Shown one piece after another: positions 24,750 to 33,776 of a stretch of 64,000 bases of DNA (position 1 is the first letter of the stretch; every line of letters starts with the position of its first letter). The stretch is taken from NCBI RefSeq assembly GCF_003967535.1, contig NZ_BIFR01000001.1, positions 4,959,001-5,023,000 on the forward strand, written 5' to 3'. The DNA is from Tengunoibacter tsumagoiensis (GTDB lineage Bacteria; Chloroflexota; Ktedonobacteria; Ktedonobacterales; Ktedonobacteraceae). A program made the translations under genes and the position numbers. The notes beneath the pieces are model-generated. The model saw only the letters and a program-made list of their open reading frames with translations. It did not search any database and had not been told where the DNA came from.

Positions 24750-26111
24750 ATGAGCATTGATGTTGAACTGACTGATCTGGCTTACGGTGGCGACGCCGTG
24801 GGTCGTTATGAGGGACGAGTTCTTTTTGTCCCCGGAGGGATTCCTGGCGAACGGGTCCGCGTTGAGATTGTTGAGGAGCGCCGAGGACATGCACGCGCCA
24901 ATCTCCTGGAGATCTTGCGCCCTTCTCCCGAACGAGTTGAGCCCGCTTTCCCTGAGCTCACCAATAGCGGCTGCCAATGGCAACATATTGCCTATCCCGC
25001 ACAGCTCACCTGGAAAGCTCATATTGTGCGCGGCTTACTCGTACGCATCGGCAAGCAACCTGATGCCCTCGTCCATCCAACAATTGGGATGCCTGCACAG
25101 ATCCAACCCTGGCATTACCGCAACTATGCTGTCTTTACGGTTAGCTCAGCCGGCGAGATCGGCTTTAAACTGATGGAGAGCCACGATGTTCAGGATCTTG
25201 ACGAGTGCGGGCTCTTACATCCTGCTCTTGATCAAGTCTATCAGCTGGTCCGCCACAAATTAATGGATTATTTCGGCGATACTCTTGGGGAGATGCTCCA
25301 GAGTGTCACTATCCGAGGTGCTATTGGCGCTGTGAGCTCGACCGTAGCTGGTATGGCTTCTAGCTCGATCAAAGCTGTCCCGACGCTCCTCATTCTTAAT
25401 GCACGCCCTGGCTCGATGATTGAGAATCCTCATCAACTGGCTCAGGAGCTGATGACGATTGCTCCTGGCATCGTGGGCGTGATCATCGAGCGCGTGGGGG
25501 GCCGCTATGGGCGCGTATTTGTGGGCCAGGAATATTTAACAGATGTGGTCCTTGGACGCCGCTTCCGTATCTCTGCTGATTCGTTCTTCCAGGTCAATCC
25601 TATTCAGACCTCTGTCCTGGTTGAACAGGCTATGGGGATGTTGGATCCGCAACGCTCGGAGGTTGTGCTCGATGGGTATAGTGGGGTCGGGCTCTTCTCA
25701 ACGTTCCTGGCATCTCAGGCCTCGCGCGTCATTGCAGTAGAATCACAGCCCAGTGCTGTCATGGACGCTCGCGCTGGCTCTACGCTCAATAATCAGAATA
25801 ATATTACGCCTCTCGAAGGCACGCTCGAACGAATTCTTAGCCAATTGCACTATCGCCGGGAACGCATCGATCTGGCTCTGGTCGATCCACCACGAGCAGG
25901 CTGTCATCCAAAAGCGCTCCAGGCATTGCAAACAATGGCACCTCGCGCTATCTGCTATGTCTCGTGCGATCCCAGTACGCTGGCACGCGATATCGCAACG
26001 CTCTGCGCTGGTAATCGCTATCGCCTTGTCGCTGCACAGCCAGTTGATATGTTTCCGCAGACGTATCATATCGAATGTGTTGCTCTTCTGGTTCGCGTTG
26101 GTACGAAATAA
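24750..26111 (+). CDS. RlmD/TrmA-family RNA (uracil-C5)-methyltransferase
   Basis: Transfers a methyl group from SAM to C5 of a uridine in rRNA or tRNA. The TRAM RNA-binding domain is residues 1-62. SAM motif LDGYSGVGLFS is at about 308-318. The catalytic region contains DPPRAGCHP and the nucleophile Cys406 in YVSCDPSTLARD. The N-terminal four-cysteine Fe-S cluster of E. coli RlmD is missing, as in the RlmCD and TrmA branches, so the exact target base is uncertain. Start at 24750 chosen for GAGGTGA; an ATG at 24723 is less well placed. 453 residues. Confidence 0.9.
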   Translation: MSIDVELTDLAYGGDAVGRYEGRVLFVPGGIPGERVRVEIVEERRGHARANLLEILRPSPERVEPAFPELTNSGCQWQHIAYPAQLTWKAHIVRGLLVRIGKQPDALVHPTIGMPAQIQPWHYRNYAVFTVSSAGEIGFKLMESHDVQDLDECGLLHPALDQVYQLVRHKLMDYFGDTLGEMLQSVTIRGAIGAVSSTVAGMASSSIKAVPTLLILNARPGSMIENPHQLAQELMTIAPGIVGVIIERVGGRYGRVFVGQEYLTDVVLGRRFRISADSFFQVNPIQTSVLVEQAMGMLDPQRSEVVLDGYSGVGLFSTFLASQASRVIAVESQPSAVMDARAGSTLNNQNNITPLEGTLERILSQLHYRRERIDLALVDPPRAGCHPKALQALQTMAPRAICYVSCDPSTLARDIATLCAGNRYRLVAAQPVDMFPQTYHIECVALLVRVGTK

Positions 26112-26182
26112 AGAAGCCAGACAGAGAGGCTCCTGGTCCGGTTCTCAAGAACTGGACCAGGAGCCTCTCTGTCTGGCTTCTT
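26111..26182. terminator. Very long bidirectional hairpin between convergent genes
   Basis: A 34-bp stem: 26111-26144 pairs with 26149-26182 around loop TCAA, with one G-U pair in the RNA. It fills the whole gap between the stop of the methyltransferase gene and that of the PH/PASTA gene (26184). Too long for a typical terminator; it would serve both strands. Confidence 0.85.
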
Positions 26183-26183
26183 C

Positions 26184-27779
26184 TCACTCAACAAATGAGG
26201 GACGTTTACTCAGCACAACCTCGATCTTGCTCCCCTTTTCCATAATTGTCCCCGCAGGTGGGCTCTGATATACCACATGCCCGGGAGGAACAAGTGGATT
26301 ATCTACCGCCTCCCCGCGCACAGTTACATCCAGTCCATACTCCTGTGCACAGGCCATTGCGGTCAACAGATCCATCTCACGGAGATTGGGAGTGCCTCGC
26401 GTGGTGGTCGTCTCTTCCAATTTTGCAATGACGGTGTCAAACCATTTACGGAGATTCTGCTTCTCGCTATTCTCTTTTTTGGCTGCATCTTCGCGCTCTT
26501 TGTGGTTTTTGATGCCTAAGATCTCATCCTGTAAGACAAACGGATGATCAACACTCTCTAAGAGAATATCTGGACTATTACCAGGTGTCTCGACATAGAC
26601 ATTACCCACATCCAAAAAACGCTCAACAACATTGGGTACCTTCACACGAATATCGCGAATATTCTTGTACTCTGCCTCTAAGCGCCTTTCTGAGAAGAAG
26701 ATGAAATAGCGCTGGATATCAATAATGCGACGATTCGTGAGAATATACACATCATCAACGTAGTTCGCATAGATCAACCCACCCGCAACAAGCAGGCCAA
26801 TAATGAGCAAGCCCATAAAGGTCCACCACCACGACTGAAAGGCCAATGGCAGCCAGCCCCCCAGACTAACGACCAGAGCAATCGGAATAACCAGTAGCAG
26901 CGCAATGGCTGGAAGCGACAGGTTTCTCCAGAGCACATACTGCGAGCGTTGTACATACTTGACAGTATATTCTCCCGACATATAACGAACGTCGGCTGGA
27001 ATACGGAGAATACCACCAAAGGTTCTTCGTGGACCTCGAAAACGATCGGTTCGACGCGTCACAGGGAGATCAGCATCCGCATCAGGCAACTGAGGCACAG
27101 GCTTCTCTTTCGAAAGCGTATCCAGAACATCATTGAGGTCCGTACTCTCTGGCTTCGGCCCGGGAGCCGCTGGCGGGGCTTTTGCTTTAACGACATCCGT
27201 AATACCCAGAATGGCATCACGAACCTTACGAGGCTGGGGAACATCCCGAATAAAAAAGTCTCCACCAGCGAGATAGACATGAACCGTCCCAAAACCTAGT
27301 ATGAGGCCACGCAAAGCCTCTACTCCTAGCCCAACCTGCTGCACTTTATCAATAGTCGTCTGCTGGCGTGTTGGCTCAAACAACCCTTTTGCATTGATAA
27401 TGCGCTTGTTAGTAATAATATAGGTCTCATACCACCAGGCAAGCACATGTTTATAGGCAAACCAGGCTCCCGTCGCCAACACAGCCAGGAATGCAGAGAT
27501 CTCGAGCAGAATCCATAACGAGGCCAGTTTGGGCAGTGTAATGGCACAAAAAGCAAACAGGATTAAGGCTAACACAGCTCCAACACAGGGAAGAGCATGA
27601 ATAGCAAGAAACCACCAATGCTTACGAACAATCAGCCGCACTTCCTCATCTGGCTGCTGACCAGAGAAATGCCAGGTTTTGTTTCGGTCACGTCGAAATT
27701 GCAACAATCCAAAGCGAGAACGTCCTGAACGCCAGGGATCTTTTGGAGCAGTGGAGTTTGTCTGTGATGTTTCAGCCAT
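26184..27779 (-). CDS. Tandem bacterial PH domains with C-terminal PASTA domain
   Basis: 531 residues from the ATG at 27779, which has GAGGTG 6 bases upstream. Two repeats of paired membrane helices plus a bacterial PH (YdbS-like) domain: helices about 60-105 then TYIITNKRIINAKGLFEPTRQQTTI; helices about 275-325 then VYILTNRRIIDIQRYFIF. The C-terminal ~65 residues (ACAQEYGLDVTVRG to IEVVLSKRP) form one PASTA domain, normally found on Ser/Thr kinases and penicillin-binding proteins, where it binds peptidoglycan. The PASTA unit appears to sit on the cytoplasmic side here, which is odd. Likely follows the CvpA-like gene in one operon (49 bp). Confidence 0.8.
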   Translation of the reverse strand: MAETSQTNSTAPKDPWRSGRSRFGLLQFRRDRNKTWHFSGQQPDEEVRLIVRKHWWFLAIHALPCVGAVLALILFAFCAITLPKLASLWILLEISAFLAVLATGAWFAYKHVLAWWYETYIITNKRIINAKGLFEPTRQQTTIDKVQQVGLGVEALRGLILGFGTVHVYLAGGDFFIRDVPQPRKVRDAILGITDVVKAKAPPAAPGPKPESTDLNDVLDTLSKEKPVPQLPDADADLPVTRRTDRFRGPRRTFGGILRIPADVRYMSGEYTVKYVQRSQYVLWRNLSLPAIALLLVIPIALVVSLGGWLPLAFQSWWWTFMGLLIIGLLVAGGLIYANYVDDVYILTNRRIIDIQRYFIFFSERRLEAEYKNIRDIRVKVPNVVERFLDVGNVYVETPGNSPDILLESVDHPFVLQDEILGIKNHKEREDAAKKENSEKQNLRKWFDTVIAKLEETTTTRGTPNLREMDLLTAMACAQEYGLDVTVRGEAVDNPLVPPGHVVYQSPPAGTIMEKGSKIEVVLSKRPSFVE

Positions 27780-27827
27780 GCAAAGCACCTCGACATATCA
27801 GTCCAATTCGCATATCCATCAAACACA

Positions 27828-28391
27828 CTACTTTTTGGCCGATGCCTTCTTCGCACGCGCTGCGATCCACGCTATCAAGATGGCCACAATCGCAATCACA
27901 AAGATGATAGGAATGTAATTGCTGGGGTCCACTTTCTCCAGGTTTAAGGTAATCGAAGGTTGACCCGCCGCATTCTTGGGAAAGTAGTTATTCAGGTAAT
28001 TGAGGATAAATGAGCCCGCAATAATTGCTGGCACAATCCCAATAAACCTCTCTTGCGCTGTTATTGGCCGTGGGAACACTTTATTTCCAATATAGTATCC
28101 CAGGGCTACGATAAACGAAAAAATGATTAAAGAACCAATATATCCACCAAAAAAATTCGCTGGCTGCGATGAGTCAACGTTCGTAGGCTGATTGGTAAGA
28201 TAGCCAAATAGCCCTGGCAATCTACCAAGAAATTCTCCAAAGGATTTACTCGTCTCCGGGTGGATGAGGAAGACGGCCAGTAAGGTAAAAACCAGTGACA
28301 CCAATTCTCGACGCCAACCACGTTGAAAACCAACGACAATAAACGCGAGAATGGCCACGAAAAAGCATTGTTGTTCCGCGGATAATGGCAT
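27828..28391 (-). CDS. CvpA-like membrane protein
   Basis: 187 residues from the ATG at 28391 (GGGGAG 10 bases upstream; earlier in-frame starts have none). Four hydrophobic segments at about 10-28, 30-45, 80-105 and 155-178. The first part (VGFQRGWRRELVSLVFTLLAVFLI) matches the CvpA pattern of a basic loop followed by a helix. CvpA proteins affect envelope integrity and colicin V export in E. coli. First gene of a two-gene unit with the PH/PASTA protein. Assignment moderate. Confidence 0.6.
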   Translation of the reverse strand: MPLSAEQQCFFVAILAFIVVGFQRGWRRELVSLVFTLLAVFLIHPETSKSFGEFLGRLPGLFGYLTNQPTNVDSSQPANFFGGYIGSLIIFSFIVALGYYIGNKVFPRPITAQERFIGIVPAIIAGSFILNYLNNYFPKNAAGQPSITLNLEKVDPSNYIPIIFVIAIVAILIAWIAARAKKASAKK

Positions 28392-28734
28392 ATTCTCGAA
28401 TCTCCCCTGGGTCATCACAGTCACACGTGCTTCGTGCATACGTGACAATAGAAATCGTATCTTTCTCCCTGTAAATCCCGTTCCTGCATTTAATCATACC
28501 ACAGCTTTTCTTGAAAACATAGAGGCTTACAGATCAAATTTACACCCTTTTGCTTACCCATAAAAAATCTCTGCCTCCTACTTAACGAAAACCCATCCAC
28601 AGGTTTCAACTTCTACACAAAAGGGCTAATTTACTACAGAGCTTATTCGCTAAACGATAAAATAGAAAAAGAACAGTACCTTTTGGAGCAATCGAGAAAA
28701 TATACGAACTTATCCGTCCTACTGTATAGTCACA

Positions 28735-28762
28735 TTGACAGGGCTGTATGTTCTCTTACCTA
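28735..28762 (+). promoter_or_regulatory. Promoter of the acyltransferase gene
   Basis: Perfect TTGACA (28735-28740) with TACCTA (28757-28762) 16 bases downstream, about 75 bases before the start. The remainder of 28392-28837 shows no gene. Confidence 0.45.
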
Positions 28763-28837
28763 TTCACTGTGCAAAACAATAATAGCAGAATAGGATAGCA
28801 ACAGACATTGGTAATTGGTATTAAGGAGTGATTGGTA

Positions 28838-30298
28838 ATGTCCTCAGAGCATTTAAGTCATAGTAATAGCTCTATTATAGGAAAGCCAGGAAATTTCTTT
28901 CACAGAATCTTCCAGTTTATAGGATACATCCTTGAAGGAAATAAAAAGAATAGCGTTGGTGTTCTGGATGGTGTACGTGCTGTTGCCATTCTTACCGTCG
29001 TTTTTTACCATATTAGCGTCAAAGCTAGCCTTATAAGTATACCCTGGATTAACTATAAGCTAAAAATGGCAATCTATAATGGTTATGCAGGAGTAACCTT
29101 ATTCTTAGTATTGTCAGGATTTTTGCTCTTCTTACCTTATTCAAAATCACTCCTCTTTGACAACGATTGGCCATCTGTAAGAAGCTTCTATTTAAGACGT
29201 GCCCTACGTATCATTCCCGGCTACTACTTAACTCTTTTTCTCGTTGTAATGCTTGCAGGATCATCCTATTTACAACCAATCCATTGGAAAGAGCTGGCCT
29301 TATTTCTTGTATTTTTCATGGATTCTTCACAAAAAACGTTTCAACACTTAGATGCCCCGTTCTGGACGCTTGCGGTTGAATGGCAATTTTATATGGTTTT
29401 ACCCTGGATCGCATTGGCTATGAGGTTCTTTGTACAGAAGGGCTCTTTAAGACAACGAATCTGGAAGCTGGTAGCCTGTCTTTGTCTCCTTGTTCTGTGG
29501 GGGGTAACCACTCGCTATTATGGGAACATTGCAACACAATATCCCAACAATACACATGGCCTGCCTGCTACAGTTTTTAGAGTAATCGTGGCTCTTACGT
29601 ACGGCTGTGGCGGCATTGGAATCCATGGAAAATTCATGGAGGACTTCGCCGTTGGAATGATCGTGGCAGTTATTTATACACTCGCTCGGAATAGCATGCC
29701 CAACAGCTTCTTCAATAGATTTCTCCGCCTTCTAAGCCCTTGGCTCTTTCTTGGTAGCCTCGGCTGGCTCTTTGCAATGGTGCTCTGGAGCAACGGAGGA
29801 CTCTTCCCTAATGTCACGAATTCATTTACAACATGGTTTTATGGAGATGGACAAGTAACCTTTCATGAGCTTGGATTTGCTATCGGCTACGCTACATTTA
29901 TGTTTTCAATTCTCTTTGGAGGAAAAATCCTTACCCGCATTTTTGAATGGAATCCGCTACGCTGGATTGGATTAATATCCTTCAGCATCTATATGTGGCA
30001 TATTCCCCTGCTACTTCCATTTGCAGACAACATTGCCCCTTATATTCAGACCTGGAGTCCTTTTCGGGTTCTCTGTTTACAGATAGCGTGGTTCTTTCTG
30101 GTGATCTGTCCATTTTCATTTATCTTCTTTGCTCTCGTTGAAAGGCCTTTTATGAAATACAGCGAAAGCCTGAGAAAGAAGAAGCCTTCATTGACTCTCT
30201 CATCGAATCCCAATACCCCATCACCACAAATTACTGCAAAGAGAGAGGTAGTCTCACCACGAGCAGCAAACGTATCTGCTGTATCAACAATTGAATAG
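28838..30298 (+). CDS. Acyltransferase 3 (OafA/YrhL) family membrane protein
   Basis: 486 residues from the ATG at 28838, GGAG 9 bases upstream. About ten membrane helices. Family motifs: LDGVRAVAILTVVFYH (about 42-57) with the conserved catalytic His, and RSFYLRRALRIIPGYY (about 108-123). Such enzymes move acyl groups (often acetyl) onto cell-surface sugars or lipids. The last ~35 residues are a Ser/Pro-rich tail. A single gene between divergent CvpA-like and downstream gyrA; noticeably A+T-richer than its neighbours, so possible transfer. Confidence 0.88.
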   Translation: MSSEHLSHSNSSIIGKPGNFFHRIFQFIGYILEGNKKNSVGVLDGVRAVAILTVVFYHISVKASLISIPWINYKLKMAIYNGYAGVTLFLVLSGFLLFLPYSKSLLFDNDWPSVRSFYLRRALRIIPGYYLTLFLVVMLAGSSYLQPIHWKELALFLVFFMDSSQKTFQHLDAPFWTLAVEWQFYMVLPWIALAMRFFVQKGSLRQRIWKLVACLCLLVLWGVTTRYYGNIATQYPNNTHGLPATVFRVIVALTYGCGGIGIHGKFMEDFAVGMIVAVIYTLARNSMPNSFFNRFLRLLSPWLFLGSLGWLFAMVLWSNGGLFPNVTNSFTTWFYGDGQVTFHELGFAIGYATFMFSILFGGKILTRIFEWNPLRWIGLISFSIYMWHIPLLLPFADNIAPYIQTWSPFRVLCLQIAWFFLVICPFSFIFFALVERPFMKYSESLRKKKPSLTLSSNPNTPSPQITAKREVVSPRAANVSAVSTIE

Positions 30299-30370
30299 GT
30301 TTCTTCACATTTTCAATTTCTTCAAATGAAGAGGAATGTCTGCTCAATATTCAATCGACAACCCACGATT

Positions 30371-30400
30371 GAGGGCTTCAAAGGTGCATCTGAAGCCCTC
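30371..30400 (+). terminator. Terminator hairpin of the acyltransferase gene
   Basis: Perfect 10-bp stem GAGGGCTTCA (30371-30380) / TGAAGCCCTC (30391-30400), loop of 10, 73 bases after the stop. No U tract. Confidence 0.6.
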
Positions 30401-30472
30401 CGACACCTATTCCTCAGATGAGTAGTACATCTGCTCAAAACAGGCCCTCAACTCGTCAAAGCCCTCCATATA

Positions 30473-30481
30473 TGCTATAAT
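30473..30481 (+). promoter_or_regulatory. Extended -10 promoter of gyrA
   Basis: TGCTATAAT at 30473-30481 is a perfect extended -10. The -35 region is weak (TCGTCA at 30453). Predicted transcript start near 30488. Confidence 0.6.
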
Positions 30482-30588
30482 AGAGCAGGTAGGATCACAT
30501 GTTCTCAGACCCCTCCACCCAACTATAGCAACCGCTTCAACTCGATATCGCCTTCAGGCTATGTCTTTCTTTTTGGTGAGGATGTATT

Positions 30589-33135
30589 ATGGAACCGGGC
30601 AATGTTAAGCCAGTCAATATCGTAAAAGAGATGACAGATGCGTATCTCAATTACTCGATGAGTGTAATTGTGAGTCGCGCTCTGCCAGACGTACGTGATG
30701 GTCTCAAACCTGTCCACCGCCGCGTACTCTACGCGATGGAACAGATGGGCCTTCAGTCGACCAAACAATTCCGTAAATGCGCAGGTACGGTGGGCGAGGT
30801 GTTGAAGAGCTACCATCCCCACGGCGATGCCGCCGTTTATGCCGCTCTGGTCCGTATGGCCCAACCCTGGTCCATGCGCTATCCTTTGATTCTTGGTCAG
30901 GGTAACTTTGGCTCACAAGATGATGATCCGCCTGCAGCGATGCGTTATACCGAGGCCAAAATGGCTCTCATTGCTGATGAGCTGTTGCGCGATATTGAAA
31001 AGGATACAGTAGATCTAGAACCCAACTACGATAATCAAACTCTAGAACCAACTGTACTCCCCGCACGTCTGCCAAATCTGCTGCTCAATGGCTCAACTGG
31101 CATCGCTGTCGGTATGGCAACCAATATTCCTCCTCATAACCTCAATGAGGTCTGTAATGGGATCGCTCATCTGATCGATAATCCCGATGCCACTACAGAA
31201 GATCTCTCGCGCATTATTCGCGGCCCAGACTTCCCAACCGGCGGCATCATTCAAGGCCGCGAGGGGATCCGCAATACCTATGCCAATGGCCGTGGCCGCA
31301 TCGTCGTCCGCGCACGCACTCTGGTTGAAGAGTCTGATCGTGGACGCCTGACCATTATTGTTACTGAGCTCCCCTATCAGGTGAATAAGGCCGAGCTGGT
31401 AAAGAAGATCGCTGAGCTCGCCCGCGACAAGAAACTGGATGGCATCTCGGATGTCCGCGATGAGTCCGATCGTGAGGGCATGCGTATGGTGATCGAGCTC
31501 AAGCGCGACGCCAATGTCGATAGCGTTCTGAACTCTCTCTACAAATATACGTCGCTGCAGAATACGTTCAATACGAACATGCTCGCTCTTGTCGATCAGC
31601 AACCCTTTACGCTGACGCTGAAGAAGTTTCTACAGAACTATATCAGCCATCGTGAGGTGGTAATTACCAGACGCACCCGCTATGATCTCGCAAAGGCTGA
31701 GGCCCGTAAGCATATTCTTGAAGGCCTCAAGATTGCGCTGGATAATCTGGATGCGGTCATTACTACAATTCGCCAATCTCGCTCCGCTTATGACGACGGT
31801 CTTGTCAATCTGCGTGCTCAGTTTGGGTTCTCTGAGGAGCAGGCAAAAGCTATTATTGAGATGCGCCTCGCACGTCTGGCCTCTATGGAACGCCAGAAAA
31901 TTGAGGAGGAGCTCACTGAATTGCTGAAGAATATTGAGTACTTCAATATGCTCTTAAGCGATATCAATGAGATTCGCGGCTTGATTAAGCAGGATCTCAA
32001 AGAGCTCAAAGAGAAATATGGCGATGAACGTCGCACCGAGATCGTTGAGGCTGAGGCTGGAGACTTCCGCGATGAGGATCTGATCCCTAATGAAGAGGTC
32101 ATTGTTACTCTTACAGAAAAAGGGTATATCAAACGCCTCCCTATCAATACCTATCGCGCCCAACGCCGCGGAGGCCGTGGCGTCACCGGGATGGCCACAC
32201 GCGAGGATGATGCCGTACGCCATCTCCTGGTCGCTCATACTCACGATAGTTTGCTTTTCTTTACTGATCGTGGACGAGTCTTTCAACTGAAGGCCTATGA
32301 ACTTCCTGATGTCAGTCGCACTGCGAAAGGCGATCATTTGATTAATATGATTGCAATCGAACAGCGCGAACGCATTACGGCTATCGTTAATGTCCCCAAA
32401 GGTGTCAATCGCGATCACATGATTGTGGCAACGAAAAAAGGGGAGATTAAAAAGACGGCCATGAGCGAGTTCGAGGTCGTACGCCGCCAGGGCCTGATTG
32501 CAATGGATCTGGAAGAGGATGATGAGCTGATTGGCGCCAAGCTGGCTCATACTGGCGATGAAGTTCTCATTATTACTACTCAGGGACAGGCTATCCGCTT
32601 CTGCATCGATGATCTACGCCTTGCTTCTCGGACCAGCGGCGGGGTGCGCGGTATCCGCTTGAGCGAACAGGATACAGTGGTCTCTCTTAATCTGGTTAAA
32701 CCCGAAAGCGATCTACTGATTGTGACTGAGTATGGATTCGGCAAACGCACGCCAATCGATGAGTATCCTCAACACAATCGTGGTGGCAATGGGGTCCTTA
32801 CCTCTAAGGTGACTGATAAGACGGGCCGCGTCGCCACTGCTCGCATCGTCACTGAGCTCGATAATGACCTGATGATCATTTCAGCCAGCGGCGTGGTGAT
32901 CCGTACCGATATTAATACGGTGAAACGTTCAGGACGCGCCACCCAGGGGGTTACCCTCATGCATATCGCTGATGGCGATACTGTGGTTGCAGTCGCTACT
33001 ACCAATGGCAAGAAGCTCAACGAAAATGGCGATGAGATCGATTCCTCTATCGACGACTCTTCAGAAGGGATCGTCGAAGCGGTTGAGGTTGAAGGGTCTG
33101 ATGAGACCATCGCTGTCATTGACGAGACTGACTAA
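30589..33135 (+). CDS. gyrA: DNA gyrase subunit A
   Basis: Breakage-reunion subunit of the type II topoisomerase that introduces negative supercoils. 848 residues. The catalytic Tyr120 is in AAMRYTEAKM; the quinolone-resistance region reads GDAAVYAALVRMAQ (Ser83-equivalent is Ala here, the acidic position Val-Tyr is shifted). The C-terminal beta-pinwheel has the GyrA box QRRGGRG at 525, which separates gyrase from topoisomerase IV. Further blade motifs (RTSGGVRGIRL, RGGNGVLTSK) are intact. The ATG at 30589 follows GGTGAGGA. gyrB is not adjacent. It ends with an acidic tail. Confidence 0.96.
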   Translation: MEPGNVKPVNIVKEMTDAYLNYSMSVIVSRALPDVRDGLKPVHRRVLYAMEQMGLQSTKQFRKCAGTVGEVLKSYHPHGDAAVYAALVRMAQPWSMRYPLILGQGNFGSQDDDPPAAMRYTEAKMALIADELLRDIEKDTVDLEPNYDNQTLEPTVLPARLPNLLLNGSTGIAVGMATNIPPHNLNEVCNGIAHLIDNPDATTEDLSRIIRGPDFPTGGIIQGREGIRNTYANGRGRIVVRARTLVEESDRGRLTIIVTELPYQVNKAELVKKIAELARDKKLDGISDVRDESDREGMRMVIELKRDANVDSVLNSLYKYTSLQNTFNTNMLALVDQQPFTLTLKKFLQNYISHREVVITRRTRYDLAKAEARKHILEGLKIALDNLDAVITTIRQSRSAYDDGLVNLRAQFGFSEEQAKAIIEMRLARLASMERQKIEEELTELLKNIEYFNMLLSDINEIRGLIKQDLKELKEKYGDERRTEIVEAEAGDFRDEDLIPNEEVIVTLTEKGYIKRLPINTYRAQRRGGRGVTGMATREDDAVRHLLVAHTHDSLLFFTDRGRVFQLKAYELPDVSRTAKGDHLINMIAIEQRERITAIVNVPKGVNRDHMIVATKKGEIKKTAMSEFEVVRRQGLIAMDLEEDDELIGAKLAHTGDEVLIITTQGQAIRFCIDDLRLASRTSGGVRGIRLSEQDTVVSLNLVKPESDLLIVTEYGFGKRTPIDEYPQHNRGGNGVLTSKVTDKTGRVATARIVTELDNDLMIISASGVVIRTDINTVKRSGRATQGVTLMHIADGDTVVAVATTNGKKLNENGDEIDSSIDDSSEGIVEAVEVEGSDETIAVIDETD

Positions 33136-33140
33136 TCTGT

Positions 33141-33189
33141 TAAGAGCGTGTAGTCTGATACCTCTAAGGTATACGGCTATACGCTCTTA
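33141..33189 (+). terminator. Terminator of gyrA
   Basis: Outer stem TAAGAGCGT (33141-33149) / ACGCTCTTA (33181-33189) encloses an inner ATACC/GGTAT hairpin, 6 bases after the stop. Confidence 0.65.
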
Positions 33190-33275
33190 CTCTATTCTGC
33201 GATCATATTCTATACTACAGGTAGTGGATGCTGTTGGGATCCATTTCCCCACCATGACTACATGAAAGAAACACG

Positions 33276-33650
33276 CTAGCCAGGGTTAAGTGCCTTTCCA
33301 CTACGATGAATCGGTTGCCCCTGGCGCACGCGCTGTGCCGCTGAACGATCCTTCTGGGCTTCCAATTTAATCAACGGAAAAGCACGCTGGAACTGCTGAG
33401 ATAATGCCTCTGCCTTTTCCTCTGAGAACAACGCACGTTGCTCATAAGCCTCGGCTAACAGGTTCTGCTTCTCTTCTACGTCAATCTCACTCAACAAAAG
33501 ATAGGCCAGGGTAAAATCAGGTTTACCTTGCTGGGCATACCCTTTCGCACAGGCAATGCTATCTTGGCCCTGTGACACCTGCCCCTGTGCCTTCTCTAAA
33601 AAAACATCTTTTAACATGCTTGCATATAAGGTATGAAATCTATCTGCCAT
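33276..33650 (-). CDS. Small helical protein of unknown function
   Basis: 124 residues, mostly predicted alpha-helix with many Gln, Glu, Ala (coiled, TPR-like spacing of Ala/Tyr/Leu in QGKPDFTLAYLLLSEI). TGGAG lies 7 bases before the ATG at 33650, which supports a real gene. No recognised motif and no signal peptide. Codon use resembles its neighbours. It lies between gyrA (convergent) and a glycosyltransferase gene on the same strand. Confidence 0.6.
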   Translation of the reverse strand: MADRFHTLYASMLKDVFLEKAQGQVSQGQDSIACAKGYAQQGKPDFTLAYLLLSEIDVEEKQNLLAEAYEQRALFSEEKAEALSQQFQRAFPLIKLEAQKDRSAAQRVRQGQPIHRSGKALNPG

Positions 33651-33776
33651 CTTACGCTCCAGAATTATTTACAGGAATGGACAATGGGACCAATTGTTTG
33701 TCAGTGAAACAATCTTATTAGCCTCTATCGTATCATACGATAGTTAATCACTACCTCGCCCCCGTACAACTGTAAA

